DNA from: Luteibacter pinisoli
Lineage (GTDB): Bacteria > Pseudomonadota > Gammaproteobacteria > Xanthomonadales > Rhodanobacteraceae
Direction of reading: 5' to 3'
Assembly (NCBI RefSeq): GCF_006385595.1
Contig: NZ_CP041046.1
Coordinates: 3,472,001-3,536,000 of the forward strand
DNA: 64,000 bases
Below, piece by piece: positions 1-7,376 of this stretch; positions within the stretch are counted from its first letter, which is position 1, and each line of letters opens with the position of its first letter. The notes beneath the pieces are model-generated. The model was not told the DNA's origin. It searched no databases and was given only the letters and a program-made list of their open reading frames with translations. Made by a program: the position numbers and the translations under genes.

Positions 1-689
1 CGCTCGGCAGCCGGGCCGCTGGCCAGCTTCTGCAGCAGTTCCAGGCCCTCGGCGCCGTCCTTTGCCAGCAGGCATTCCAGGTCCAGCTTGCGGAACAGGT
101 CGGCCAGCTGGGTGCGGGCCACCAGCGAATCGTCGACCACGAGCACGCGGCGAGTGCCGCCGTGCTGGCCGTGGGCGGCCTGCTGGAGCTTGTCGGAAAT
201 TTCCACCTGCTGCGGATTGATCGACGCCAGCACCTGCTCCACGTCCACCACCGCCATGAGGTCGCCGTCCAGGCGGGTCACGGCGTTCACCCGGGCGCCG
301 TAGCCCAGTGCCGGCGGCGGCGCGGCCATCTGCCCGCCATCCACATGGACGATGCGGTCCACGTCGGACACCAGGAAGGCCTGCACGGAGCGGCTGAACT
401 CGGTGACGATCAGGTGCGCGGTGTCCACGCTGGCCAGCGGCGGATAGCCCATGGCCGCAGCGAGGTCGACCACCGGAATGGTCTGCCCGCGGTAGTCGAA
501 GCTGCCCGAGACCAGCTCGTGCATGCTCGGCATCCGCTCGAGGCGCGGGCGGCGCAGCACCTCGCGCACTTTGAACACGTTGATGCCGAAGGCCTGCCTG
601 TCGCCCAGGCGGAACAGCAGCATGGCCACGCGGTTGTGGCCCGCCAGGCGGGTAAAGCTTTCCACGGTATCGAGGAGCGGACGGGCCAT
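1..689 (-). CDS. cheV: Chemotaxis coupling protein CheV (CheW domain plus receiver), cut off by the window edge
   Basis: CheV couples chemoreceptors to the kinase CheA and carries a receiver domain that CheA phosphorylates, tuning adaptation in the cytoplasmic receptor array. Reading leftward from the ATG at 687-689 gives MARPLLDTVESF, then a CheW-like domain over about residues 15-165 (GDRQAFGINVFKVREVL, FDYRGQTIPVVDLAAAMG). A receiver begins near residue 180 with RRVLVVDDSLVARTQL, showing its acidic Asp pair. The phospho-acceptor Asp and the C-terminus lie beyond position 1; about 229 residues are visible of a family that is usually near 300. It diverges from the chemoreceptor at 843 and has its own sigma-28 promoter at 722-748. 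The assignment is firm; only the 3' end is missing. Confidence 0.93.
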   Translation of the reverse strand, partial: MARPLLDTVESFTRLAGHNRVAMLLFRLGDRQAFGINVFKVREVLRRPRLERMPSMHELVSGSFDYRGQTIPVVDLAAAMGYPPLASVDTAHLIVTEFSRSVQAFLVSDVDRIVHVDGGQMAAPPPALGYGARVNAVTRLDGDLMAVVDVEQVLASINPQQVEISDKLQQAAHGQHGGTRRVLVVDDSLVARTQLADLFRKLDLECLLAKDGAEGLELLQKLASGPAAE

Positions 690-721
690 GGTGCGAAGGA
701 CTGCGTGTGGGGTCTTCCCGG

Positions 722-748
722 GTATCGGCGGCCCGGCCCGGTTCTTTA
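722..748 (-). promoter_or_regulatory. Sigma-28 (FliA) promoter of cheV
   Basis: On the minus strand the -35 element TAAAGAAC (748-741) is followed by exactly 11 bases and the -10 element GCCGATAC (729-722). The established FliA consensus is TAAAGTTT-N11-GCCGATAA, so the -10 matches at 7 of 8 positions and the -35 at 6 of 8. The -10 element lies about 33 bases before the cheV ATG. Confidence 0.85.
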
Positions 749-758
749 CCTTCGGCCA

Positions 759-774
759 TGGCACGGCGATTGCT
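759..774 (+). promoter_or_regulatory. Sigma-54 (RpoN) promoter of the chemoreceptor-flgA unit
   Basis: TGGCAC (759-764), five bases, then TTGCT (770-774) reproduces the -24/-12 consensus TGGCAC-N5-TTGCW with the invariant GG (760-761) and GC (772-773) at correct spacing. Transcription would begin near 785 and run into the chemoreceptor at 843. RpoN control of flagellar genes, including flgA, is known in polar flagellates such as Pseudomonas. I did not identify a FleQ-type activator site. Confidence 0.7.
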
Positions 775-778
775 TGGC

Positions 779-805
779 TCAAGTCCCGAGGCCCCTGACC
801 GATGT
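779..805 (+). promoter_or_regulatory. Second, weaker sigma-28 promoter of the chemoreceptor-flgA unit
   Basis: TCAAGTCC (779-786), 11 bases, then ACCGATGT (798-805). The spacing is exact and the -10 core CCGAT is intact; each element matches the FliA consensus at 5 of 8 positions. It lies just downstream of the sigma-54 site and about 38 bases before the start codon, so the gene could be read by both flagellar sigma factors. Confidence 0.55.
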
Positions 806-842
806 AGTGGGGGCAACCCTTATTGATGAGCGTACGCACGAC

Positions 843-2156
843 ATGACCTTGCTCTGGAGCCAGCACGTCCGCCTCCTCGCCCACGCCGCCGCTAGCGGTG
901 ATGCGGCGCGTGTGCGCGCCCTTTCGGCACAGTACCCGGCCGCCGCCAGCGCGTTGGGCGCCCTGCTCACGCCGCCCAAGGCCGAGCCGCGTACCGCGAC
1001 GGCCACGACCATCCAGGCGATCGAGCAGCAGGGCATGGCGCTGACCAGCGCCCAGGCGCTGGGCGCCACGCTGCAGGAACTGGGCACCACCGTCGACGCC
1101 GGCCGTGAAGCCGCCAGTCGATTGACGGAAGCCAGCGCCGGAATTTCGACGGCGGTGGACCGGGCACATACCGGCGTCGCCTCCATGGGCGACGTAGGCA
1201 CGCAGGGTGTCGCCACCGCGGGCGACCTCGACGGCCAGCTGCGCCTGTTGCGCAGCGCACTGGGCGGGATGAGCAAGAACCACGCTCAGTTCGCCGACTA
1301 TTTCACCGCCATCCGCAAGCTGACGGCGGCCGTGCAGGACATCGCCCACCAGACCAACCTCGTAGCCCTGAACGCCGCGATCGAAGCCGCCCGCGCAGGT
1401 GAAGCCGGGCGTGGCTTCGCCGTGGTGGCCGACGAGGTCAAGCAGCTGGCCGAGAAGACCACCCAGGCCACCGCCGAGATCGACCAGGTGACCCACACCG
1501 TTGGCGAGTTCTCGCACCAGCTCGACGAAGCCGTGCAGGGCAGCCTGCGCCGGCTCGATACCACCCAGGCCGGCGTGGCTGGCATGCAGGCCGCCATGGG
1601 CCGCATCGACGACGCCGTGCGCGGCGCGCGCGGCAGCCTCGATGCCGCCCGCCAGGGCCTCGCCGCCTTCCAGGGCCGGGTTGCCACCGTGCAGTCGGGC
1701 CAGGCATCGCTTGCCCGGGTGGCCAACGAAACCCGCCGCCAGGCGGACGCCGCCGCCCGCGCCACCGTGCTTGCGCACCGCCTTGGCCTGGCCAAGCTCG
1801 AAACCGAAGGCGCGCTCGACGCGGCCACCCTCAGCCAGATGATTCGCGAAGCCTGCCAGGGCCTGCGCTTTGCCGTGGAACTGGCAGCGCGTGATCCGGC
1901 CGGGCTGGACCGCCGCTGGCTGGATACCACCCCGCTCATGCGCTGCATCGCGCAGCTGCGCGTGCGCCGCGCCGATGGCTCGGCGGATGCCGTGCAGGCC
2001 GCCGCGGAGCGCTTCTCCACGCAGGCCTCGCAGTACGCCATCACGCTCGGCGAAGGCCGCCACGCGGACGCCAGCCACATGGTGGCGGGCCTGCTGAAAG
2101 AGATCGATACGATCACCCAGGGGCTTTCGGTCGCCCTGTCGGTACACGCCGCTTGA
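843..2156 (+). CDS. Soluble methyl-accepting chemotaxis protein
   Basis: A cytoplasmic chemoreceptor of 437 residues that would signal through CheA and CheW/CheV. The kinase-control hairpin of the MCP signalling domain is clear at about residues 165-205 (HQTNLVALNAAIEAARAGE, then GRGFAVVADEVKQLAEKT). Long helical segments flank it, and no membrane-spanning segment or periplasmic sensor domain is present. The N-terminal 100 residues and a helical C-terminal 150 residues are not a ligand-binding domain I recognise. The reading frame stays open upstream to 162, but that part overlaps cheV and the promoters, so the ATG at 843 (MTLLWSQHV) is chosen. It overlaps flgA by 4 bases. Confidence 0.85.
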   Translation: MTLLWSQHVRLLAHAAASGDAARVRALSAQYPAAASALGALLTPPKAEPRTATATTIQAIEQQGMALTSAQALGATLQELGTTVDAGREAASRLTEASAGISTAVDRAHTGVASMGDVGTQGVATAGDLDGQLRLLRSALGGMSKNHAQFADYFTAIRKLTAAVQDIAHQTNLVALNAAIEAARAGEAGRGFAVVADEVKQLAEKTTQATAEIDQVTHTVGEFSHQLDEAVQGSLRRLDTTQAGVAGMQAAMGRIDDAVRGARGSLDAARQGLAAFQGRVATVQSGQASLARVANETRRQADAAARATVLAHRLGLAKLETEGALDAATLSQMIREACQGLRFAVELAARDPAGLDRRWLDTTPLMRCIAQLRVRRADGSADAVQAAAERFSTQASQYAITLGEGRHADASHMVAGLLKEIDTITQGLSVALSVHAA

Positions 2157-2851
2157 TCCGTCGCCTTGCCACTGCCGCCGTGATGGCCAGCCTGGCCGCC
2201 TGCCCGCTCGCCGCGGCGGCGGAGCAGTCGCTGGCGGCCATCCGCACGTCGGCGGTGAGCTGGCTCGAGCAACACCGCACCTTGCCCGACGCGCGCATGG
2301 TCGCCGAGGCCGATCCCCTGGACAGCCGCCTGCGGCTGACCGAGTGCACGGCACCCCTCGAGGTTTCGTTGCCGGGCAACCGTCCGGTCAGCGCGCGGGT
2401 CAGCGTGGTGGTCCACTGCCCGGTGCCGGGTGGCTGGACCGCCCGCGTGCCCGTGCGGGTAAAAATGTTCATGAATGTCCTCGTCACCACGCGGCCACTG
2501 GCGCGCGGCGACGGCCTCGGGGCGGCGGATGTCCGCCTCGAGGAGCGTGACGTCGCCAGCCTCGCCTACGGTTACGTGGCGGCGCTGGACCAGGTAGGCG
2601 GCCGTGCCCTGGCGCGGCCGATCAATGCCGGCACGGTGCTGACGCCGGGCATGCTCGCGGGCCGGCAGGCCGTCCGCGTGGGCGATGCCGTCAGCATGGA
2701 GGCCAGTGTGGACGGCGTGGTGATCCACGCCGATGGCGTGGCGATGGGTGCCGGCGATACCGGTGCCAGGGTCAAGGTTCGCAATGCGTCCTCAGGGAAG
2801 ATCCTGGACGCTGTCGTCAGCGGGCCGGGATCTGTCGCCGTCCTGCCATGA
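2153..2851 (+). CDS. flgA: Flagellar basal body P-ring formation protein FlgA
   Basis: FlgA is the periplasmic chaperone that helps FlgI assemble into the flagellar P-ring. The 232-residue protein begins at a TTG whose last two bases are part of the TGA of the chemoreceptor gene, so translation is probably coupled. A Sec signal peptide occupies about residues 1-23 (ends PLAAAAEQS). The C-terminal half is an SAF-type domain (RPLARGDGLGAADV, ARPINAGTVLTPGML, VRVGDAVSM), as expected for FlgA. An upstream sigma-54 promoter at 759-774 may serve it together with the chemoreceptor. Confidence 0.88.
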   Translation: MIRRLATAAVMASLAACPLAAAAEQSLAAIRTSAVSWLEQHRTLPDARMVAEADPLDSRLRLTECTAPLEVSLPGNRPVSARVSVVVHCPVPGGWTARVPVRVKMFMNVLVTTRPLARGDGLGAADVRLEERDVASLAYGYVAALDQVGGRALARPINAGTVLTPGMLAGRQAVRVGDAVSMEASVDGVVIHADGVAMGAGDTGARVKVRNASSGKILDAVVSGPGSVAVLP

Positions 2852-2893
2852 AAGAACTATGCATCCGGTCACACTTTGCCGGATAAGGGCAGT

Positions 2894-2920
2894 TAAAGTT
2901 TGGCCCCCGAAGGCCGATAC
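2894..2920 (+). promoter_or_regulatory. Sigma-28 (FliA) promoter of flgM-flgN
   Basis: TAAAGTTT (2894-2901), 11 bases, then GCCGATAC (2913-2920): a perfect -35 element and 7 of 8 in the -10. It lies 36 bases before the flgM ATG. FliA-dependent expression of its own anti-sigma factor is the known feedback loop. Confidence 0.92.
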
Positions 2921-2956
2921 AGGCTTCGAGGGACACACGTTCCGAGGGATATACCC

Positions 2957-3262
2957 ATGACGACGACGATCAAACCGGGCATCCAGCCCCAGCAGCCGCC
3001 AGTCCAGCTGCGTTCGCAAAGCCAGGCCACGGGCGGTTCCGCCAAGGCCGGTGGCGCTGCCAGCGTGCGCACGACCGACGACAGCGTAAACATCACCGAT
3101 TCGGCCAAGGCGCTCGACGCCGCCAGCCGTTCGGACGGCATCGACAGCAAGCGCGTGGATGAAATCCGCGCCAAGCTGGCCGACGGCACCTACAAGCCGG
3201 ACGCCCAGGCCATCGCCAGCAAGTTCGCGGCCATGGAAGCCCAGATGGGTGGCAAGGCATGA
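2957..3262 (+). CDS. flgM: Anti-sigma-28 factor FlgM
   Basis: FlgM holds sigma-28 (FliA) inactive until the hook-basal body is complete and FlgM is exported. The product has 101 residues, normal for the family, with a low-complexity, probably disordered N-terminal half (IKPGIQPQQPPVQ) and the conserved C-terminal sigma-binding half (DDSVNITDSAKALDAA, RVDEIRAKLADGTYKPDAQ, IASKF). The ATG at 2957 (MTTTIKPG) is chosen because the sigma-28 promoter lies just upstream. ATGA overlap with flgN indicates one operon. Confidence 0.92.
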   Translation: MTTTIKPGIQPQQPPVQLRSQSQATGGSAKAGGAASVRTTDDSVNITDSAKALDAASRSDGIDSKRVDEIRAKLADGTYKPDAQAIASKFAAMEAQMGGKA

Positions 3263-3705
3263 ATGCGGGCAGCCGCGACTTCGACAGCGCCCTCAGCGCC
3301 GTGATGGGCGACCTCGCCCGTGAGGTCGATGCGCTGCACGCCTGCCTGATTGACGAGCGCATGGCGCTCGACCAGGCCAACAGCGATGCGCTGCAGACCA
3401 TCACCCGCAGCAAGGGCAGCCTGCTGGACCGCATCGACCGGCTGGACAGCGAACGTCGCCAGCTGGGCGCCGCGGGCAATATCGACAGCGCCAACGACCC
3501 ACGCTGGGCACCGACGTTTTCGCGCATCGGTGAGTGCCGCCAGATCAACGAAACCAACGGCCGCATCGTCAGCCAGCGGATCGGCCACGTGCGCCAGGCA
3601 CTGGCGTTGATTTCGGGCGATTCCACCGGCGGCGCGGCCGCTACGTACGGGCCGCGGGGCAGCACCCAGGTCAGGCTACGCTCGGGCATACTCGCGCAGG
3701 TCTGA
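3259..3705 (+). CDS. flgN: Flagellar export chaperone FlgN
   Basis: FlgN is the cytoplasmic chaperone for the hook-filament junction proteins FlgK and FlgL. The 148-residue product is almost wholly helical, with heptad-like spacing in its first 100 residues (DLAREVDALHACLIDERMAL, then KGSLLDRIDRLDSERRQLG), as in FlgN proteins. It follows flgM with a 4-base overlap, the usual flgMN order, and should share the sigma-28 promoter at 2894. Sequence identity in this family is low, so context carries part of the call. Confidence 0.85.
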   Translation: MNAGSRDFDSALSAVMGDLAREVDALHACLIDERMALDQANSDALQTITRSKGSLLDRIDRLDSERRQLGAAGNIDSANDPRWAPTFSRIGECRQINETNGRIVSQRIGHVRQALALISGDSTGGAAATYGPRGSTQVRLRSGILAQV

Positions 3706-3753
3706 CCCACCAAGACACCCTCCCCGCCCTCGTTTAGCCCAAGAAGAACAGCA

Positions 3754-5022
3754 ATGGCAGTGACCCCCCAGGCGGCAGCGGTGAACGACGACGGCATCCT
3801 TCCGATCGTCCGTGTTCCCGTCCTTGACCGGAAGCAGGCGCTGTTCGCCTACGAGCTGCTCTTTCCCCGCCAGGCGGGCGTGGATGTGGACACGGCCGCC
3901 ACGGCCCATACCCAGGCCACGCTGAGCGCCATCGCCGATGGCAGCCTGAAGCGCCTGGTACGCGATAACCGCGCCTTCCTGCACATGTCCCGCGAACTTC
4001 TGCTCGAGCACGCGGACATCCTGCGCCATAACGCGCGCCTGGGCGCCAGCATCAGCGCCGACATCGGCGGCGACGAACAACTGCTGGAAAAGCTCCGTGA
4101 GCTGAAGAGCCACGGCTGCCTGCTGATGCTCGAAGACTTCAACCTGCCCGCCGACCCCGCGCACCGCGCCGGCGTCGACGCGCTGCTGCGCATCGTGCAA
4201 TTCGCCAAGGTCGCGGTGAGCCATCGCCACCCGGTCGCGGCACGCGCGCACATGGATTACGTCCACGCGTTCGGCGTCAAGGTCATCGTGACCGGCATCG
4301 ATACGCACGAAGTCTTTGCCGACTACGCCGACCAGGACGTGGACGGCTTCCAGGGCAAGTACCTGCTGCGCCCCGAGCGCGTGGACATGCCGCGCCTTTC
4401 GCCGAGCAAGCTGGGCGTGCTGCGCCTGATGGGTGCCCTCCAGGATCCGGAGAATGGCCCGGTCGAACTGGGCAAGATCGTGCGCGACGACGCCATCCTC
4501 AGCTACAAGCTGCTCGGCTGCGTGAACTCGGCGTATTTCGCCCTGCCCCGCCAGCTGAAATCCGTGGAACAGGCGGCGGTGTTCTTCGGCGTCAACCGCA
4601 TGCGCAACTGGATCTTCACCATGGCCATGTCGGGCATGGATGAGCGTCCGCCGGAGCTGCTGCGCCAGGCGCTGATTCGCGCACACATGTGCGAAAAACT
4701 CGCGCGCCGGATCAAGCCGGAGCTGCAGGAAATGGCCTTCACGGCCGGCCTGTTCTCACTGCTCGACGCGCTGATGAACGTGTCGATGGCCTATGTGCTG
4801 GAACACCTTCCGCTGGCCATCGAGATCCGCGAGGCCTTGCTGGACGGCACCGGCCCGTTCGCCCCCATCCTCGACCAGGTGCGCCACTGGGAACAGGGCG
4901 AACTGGAAAGCGATGCGGCCCTCCGCGAAGAGCACGTGCACCAGCTGGCGGCGCTCTACCTGGAAGCCACCATCTGGGCCGATCACGTCTACGCCTTCGC
5001 CGACGGCAGCGCCGCCGCGTAA
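3754..5022 (+). CDS. EAL-HDOD domain signalling protein
   Basis: 422 residues in the architecture known from YuxH-like proteins: an N-terminal EAL-type domain (about 15-205) and a C-terminal HDOD domain (about 210-400). The EAL domain looks degenerate: the signature position reads YELLFPR instead of ExLxR, and the usual metal-binding acidic motifs are not evident, so it is more likely a binding or scaffold module than an active c-di-GMP phosphodiesterase. The HDOD part shows LGKIVRDDAILSYKLLG and VNSAYFALPRQLKSVEQA. Its position 48 bases after flgN suggests a role in motility or biofilm control. I see no sigma-28 site directly before it. Confidence 0.82.
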   Translation: MAVTPQAAAVNDDGILPIVRVPVLDRKQALFAYELLFPRQAGVDVDTAATAHTQATLSAIADGSLKRLVRDNRAFLHMSRELLLEHADILRHNARLGASISADIGGDEQLLEKLRELKSHGCLLMLEDFNLPADPAHRAGVDALLRIVQFAKVAVSHRHPVAARAHMDYVHAFGVKVIVTGIDTHEVFADYADQDVDGFQGKYLLRPERVDMPRLSPSKLGVLRLMGALQDPENGPVELGKIVRDDAILSYKLLGCVNSAYFALPRQLKSVEQAAVFFGVNRMRNWIFTMAMSGMDERPPELLRQALIRAHMCEKLARRIKPELQEMAFTAGLFSLLDALMNVSMAYVLEHLPLAIEIREALLDGTGPFAPILDQVRHWEQGELESDAALREEHVHQLAALYLEATIWADHVYAFADGSAAA

Positions 5023-5023
5023 G

Positions 5024-5434
5024 TCAGGTGAGCGTGGGGGCAATGACGTGGATCACCACGTATTGCCAGATCAACATCAGCGCCATCGCCACCAGGACCA
5101 CCAGCGTCAGTGCCGCGCCTACCGCGCGGCCGGCTGACATGCCCGGCGTGGACGACAGGCCCAGCGCGTGGGCGATGCGGCCCACGACCAGCACGATGCC
5201 GAACACGTGCAACAGCAGCGGCAGCGTCTGGTTGAGCTCAAGCACGAGCAACAGGATCAGGCCAAGCGGCACGTACTCGATGGCGTTGCCATGGGCGCGC
5301 ACCGCACAGGCGAGCACACGGTTGCCACCGTCACCCAGGCCAATGCTTGTGTTCCTGCGCAAGAGCATCACCCGGACGGCGAGTCCGATCATCAGCAGGG
5401 CAAGCAAGGCGGCGTAAATGCCGGTGATGCGCAT
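5024..5434 (-). CDS. MAPEG family membrane protein
   Basis: A 136-residue protein with about four membrane helices (residues 4-24, 55-75, 80-100, 108-130) and the MAPEG pattern around RAHGNAIEYVPLGLILLLV. MAPEG proteins are glutathione-dependent membrane enzymes in eukaryotes; for bacterial members such as this one the substrate is generally unknown. The ATG at 5434 (MRITGIYAALL) is chosen because the upstream open frame is antisense to the TMEM43-like gene. It is convergent with the EAL-HDOD gene, with one base between the two stop codons, and lies 16 bases after the TMEM43-like gene. Confidence 0.82.
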   Translation of the reverse strand: MRITGIYAALLALLMIGLAVRVMLLRRNTSIGLGDGGNRVLACAVRAHGNAIEYVPLGLILLLVLELNQTLPLLLHVFGIVLVVGRIAHALGLSSTPGMSAGRAVGAALTLVVLVAMALMLIWQYVVIHVIAPTLT

Positions 5435-5450
5435 GGGAAATCCTGGCGTG

Positions 5451-6509
5451 TCAGTGGGAGGCGCGCGCGGCGTGCTGCTGCACGCGCCAGATGGCCAAAC
5501 CGCCCCCGAGGACGGCGAAAAGCAACCATACGCTCGCGGCCATCGCGTCGCCAGCCAGCCACATGGCGCCAGCCACCGCGGACACCGCGACGACGCCCAT
5601 GCCGATGCCGAAGAGGATATCCCGGCCGAAGCGGCCGCCGGCGGCAAGCAGCAACGCCCCCAGGATGGCCAGCACATATGCCGCCGCGCGCACGGCCACC
5701 GGCGCCATCGGCGGCTCGGGCAGCGCGGGTAGTACATCGAGGAGGCTGCGCTCGCCTACCTGGACGTCAAAACCCGTATCGCCCGGCCGGGCCGGCTTGC
5801 CCGGGACGAGGGCGTCGCCGTCGATCCGCGCCAGCACGGTCATGTCCTGCAAGGGCACGGCCTCCCAGCTCACGCGCAGGTCGCCCAGGCGCGGGCGCTC
5901 GGGCTTGCTGCTGGTGAACAGGACGCCATCGTGTGCCGTGAAGGTGGCCGCCAGGTTAGGCGGCAGCGTCTTGCCGTCCACCGCCACCGCCACGCGGCCC
6001 GGGAAGTCACGCACGATCTCCGTGGACAGCCGGAAGTTACCCAGCTTCACTTCGCCCGCCTCGAACTGCCGCCCCTGCACGGGGAAGGCGCCCGGATTCA
6101 CGTGGCCGGCCGGCTTGGCAAAGCTCGTGGCGTCGATCGGTCGATCCACCCAGTCCATTTCGTAGTGGGTATTGCCACCTACGGTGATTTCGCGCCACTG
6201 GAACATCTCGACGTGGCGAATCAGCACGGGGGAATCGCTGCGCACGTTGAACTCGTTGTCGTGCGGTGCGTCGACCACCTGCGGCATCCCGCTCACGCGC
6301 GTGACCGAACCGTACTGGCCGGCGCCCGGCCGCCCCGCGGCACCGAGATCCAGCACCGGCGCACCGTGGCGCGCCAGGGCGGCCGTGTAATCCATCACCC
6401 GGCGTTCGTTCCAGGCAATCAGGCCCAGCCCGCACAGCAGCAGCACGGCGCCAGCCAGCTTTGCGCCCTGCGCCAGGCGACTGCCCTCGTTTGTCTTCGT
6501 CGACCTCAT
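5451..6509 (-). CDS. TMEM43 (LUMA) family integral membrane protein
   Basis: 352 residues with one N-terminal membrane helix (about 15-35), a large soluble middle (about 40-260) and a cluster of helices at the C-terminus (about 265-345). The start of the loop (DNEFNVRSDSPVLIRHVEMFQW, quoted only in part by family pattern: VEMFQWRE) and the helix layout fit the TMEM43 family, known in animals for a nuclear-envelope protein and in bacteria without assigned function. The start ATG (6507-6509) overlaps the TGA of the preceding metallo-hydrolase by one base, indicating coupled translation. The upstream in-frame start at 6527 would overlap that gene more and is less likely. Confidence 0.75.
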   Translation of the reverse strand: MRSTKTNEGSRLAQGAKLAGAVLLLCGLGLIAWNERRVMDYTAALARHGAPVLDLGAAGRPGAGQYGSVTRVSGMPQVVDAPHDNEFNVRSDSPVLIRHVEMFQWREITVGGNTHYEMDWVDRPIDATSFAKPAGHVNPGAFPVQGRQFEAGEVKLGNFRLSTEIVRDFPGRVAVAVDGKTLPPNLAATFTAHDGVLFTSSKPERPRLGDLRVSWEAVPLQDMTVLARIDGDALVPGKPARPGDTGFDVQVGERSLLDVLPALPEPPMAPVAVRAAAYVLAILGALLLAAGGRFGRDILFGIGMGVVAVSAVAGAMWLAGDAMAASVWLLFAVLGGGLAIWRVQQHAARASH

Positions 6510-7366
6510 CAAGCCCCCTGTGCCCACCCGACCAGCGTCGCATGGGTATCGGCCGCGTGGTAGCGGCCTTTATCGTCCTGAGCCACCGACGCCATGGCGC
6601 AATCGTGGTCGTGCGTGAAAAACAGCCGTACGCCACGCGCCAGCTTGTCGTCGAGGAAGGCCTTCTTCTCGTCGATCAGCTTCTCCGGCCAGCGGTCGTA
6701 GCCCATCGTGACCGGCAGGTGCACCCAGGCACGCCCCGGGATCAGGTCCGCGCAGAACGCGACGCCGCCGACTTCCGCCAGCATCAGGCCAGGCGTATGG
6801 CCTTCCGAAAACTCGAAGCGCACCGCATCGCCGAGCGACGACGGCTTGCCCGGTTCTATCAGTTCAAGCCGGCCGGATGCGTCGAGCAGCGCCATGATCT
6901 CCGGGATGAACGACGCGCGATCGCGCGGGTGCGGATGGCGGGCGCGCTCGTAGTGCTCGCGGCCCACGAGGAAGCGCGCGTTGGGAAACAGCAGCCGCGC
7001 GGGCTGGCCTTCTTCCCACGGCGCCAGCAGGCCCCCGGCGTGATCGAAATGCAGGTGCGAGAGGACGACGGCATCGATGTCTTCATGCGAGAGCCCCGCC
7101 TCGGCCAGCGAGTCGAGGAGCACATGGCGGTCTTCGACGACGCCGTAGCGCTCGCGCATCGCCGGATCGAAGAACGCGCCGATACCCGTCTCGAACAGCA
7201 CGTTGCGGCCGTCGAGGTCCGTGGCGAGCAGGCAGCGGCACGCCAAGGGGATGCGGTTCTCGTCGTCCGGCTGGATCCAGCGGGACCACAGCGCACGGGG
7301 CGCATTGCCAAACATGGCCCCGCCGTCGAGCTTCTGCGAATTACCGATGAGCGACCAGAGTTTCAT
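6509..7366 (-). CDS. Metallo-beta-lactamase fold hydrolase
   Basis: 285 residues with the MBL-fold zinc signature HLHFDHAGG (about residues 108-116), a downstream metal-ligand His in FSEGHTPGLML, Asp in VAFCADLIPG, and a late His in FFTHDHDCAMA. The domain belongs to the lactonase/AttM-like branch of the superfamily, but the true substrate cannot be read from the sequence. There is no signal peptide, so it should be cytoplasmic. It is followed by the TMEM43-like gene with a TGATG junction and preceded 10 bases upstream by ggt in the same direction. Confidence 0.85.
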   Translation of the reverse strand: MKLWSLIGNSQKLDGGAMFGNAPRALWSRWIQPDDENRIPLACRCLLATDLDGRNVLFETGIGAFFDPAMRERYGVVEDRHVLLDSLAEAGLSHEDIDAVVLSHLHFDHAGGLLAPWEEGQPARLLFPNARFLVGREHYERARHPHPRDRASFIPEIMALLDASGRLELIEPGKPSSLGDAVRFEFSEGHTPGLMLAEVGGVAFCADLIPGRAWVHLPVTMGYDRWPEKLIDEKKAFLDDKLARGVRLFFTHDHDCAMASVAQDDKGRYHAADTHATLVGWAQGA

Positions 7367-7376
7367 GCCGGTTACC

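Noticed and set aside
162..842. N-terminal extension of the chemoreceptor reading frame
   Set aside because: This part is antisense to cheV and crosses the divergent promoters; composition (many His, Arg, Ala) is not protein-like, and the MCP domain begins well after 843.
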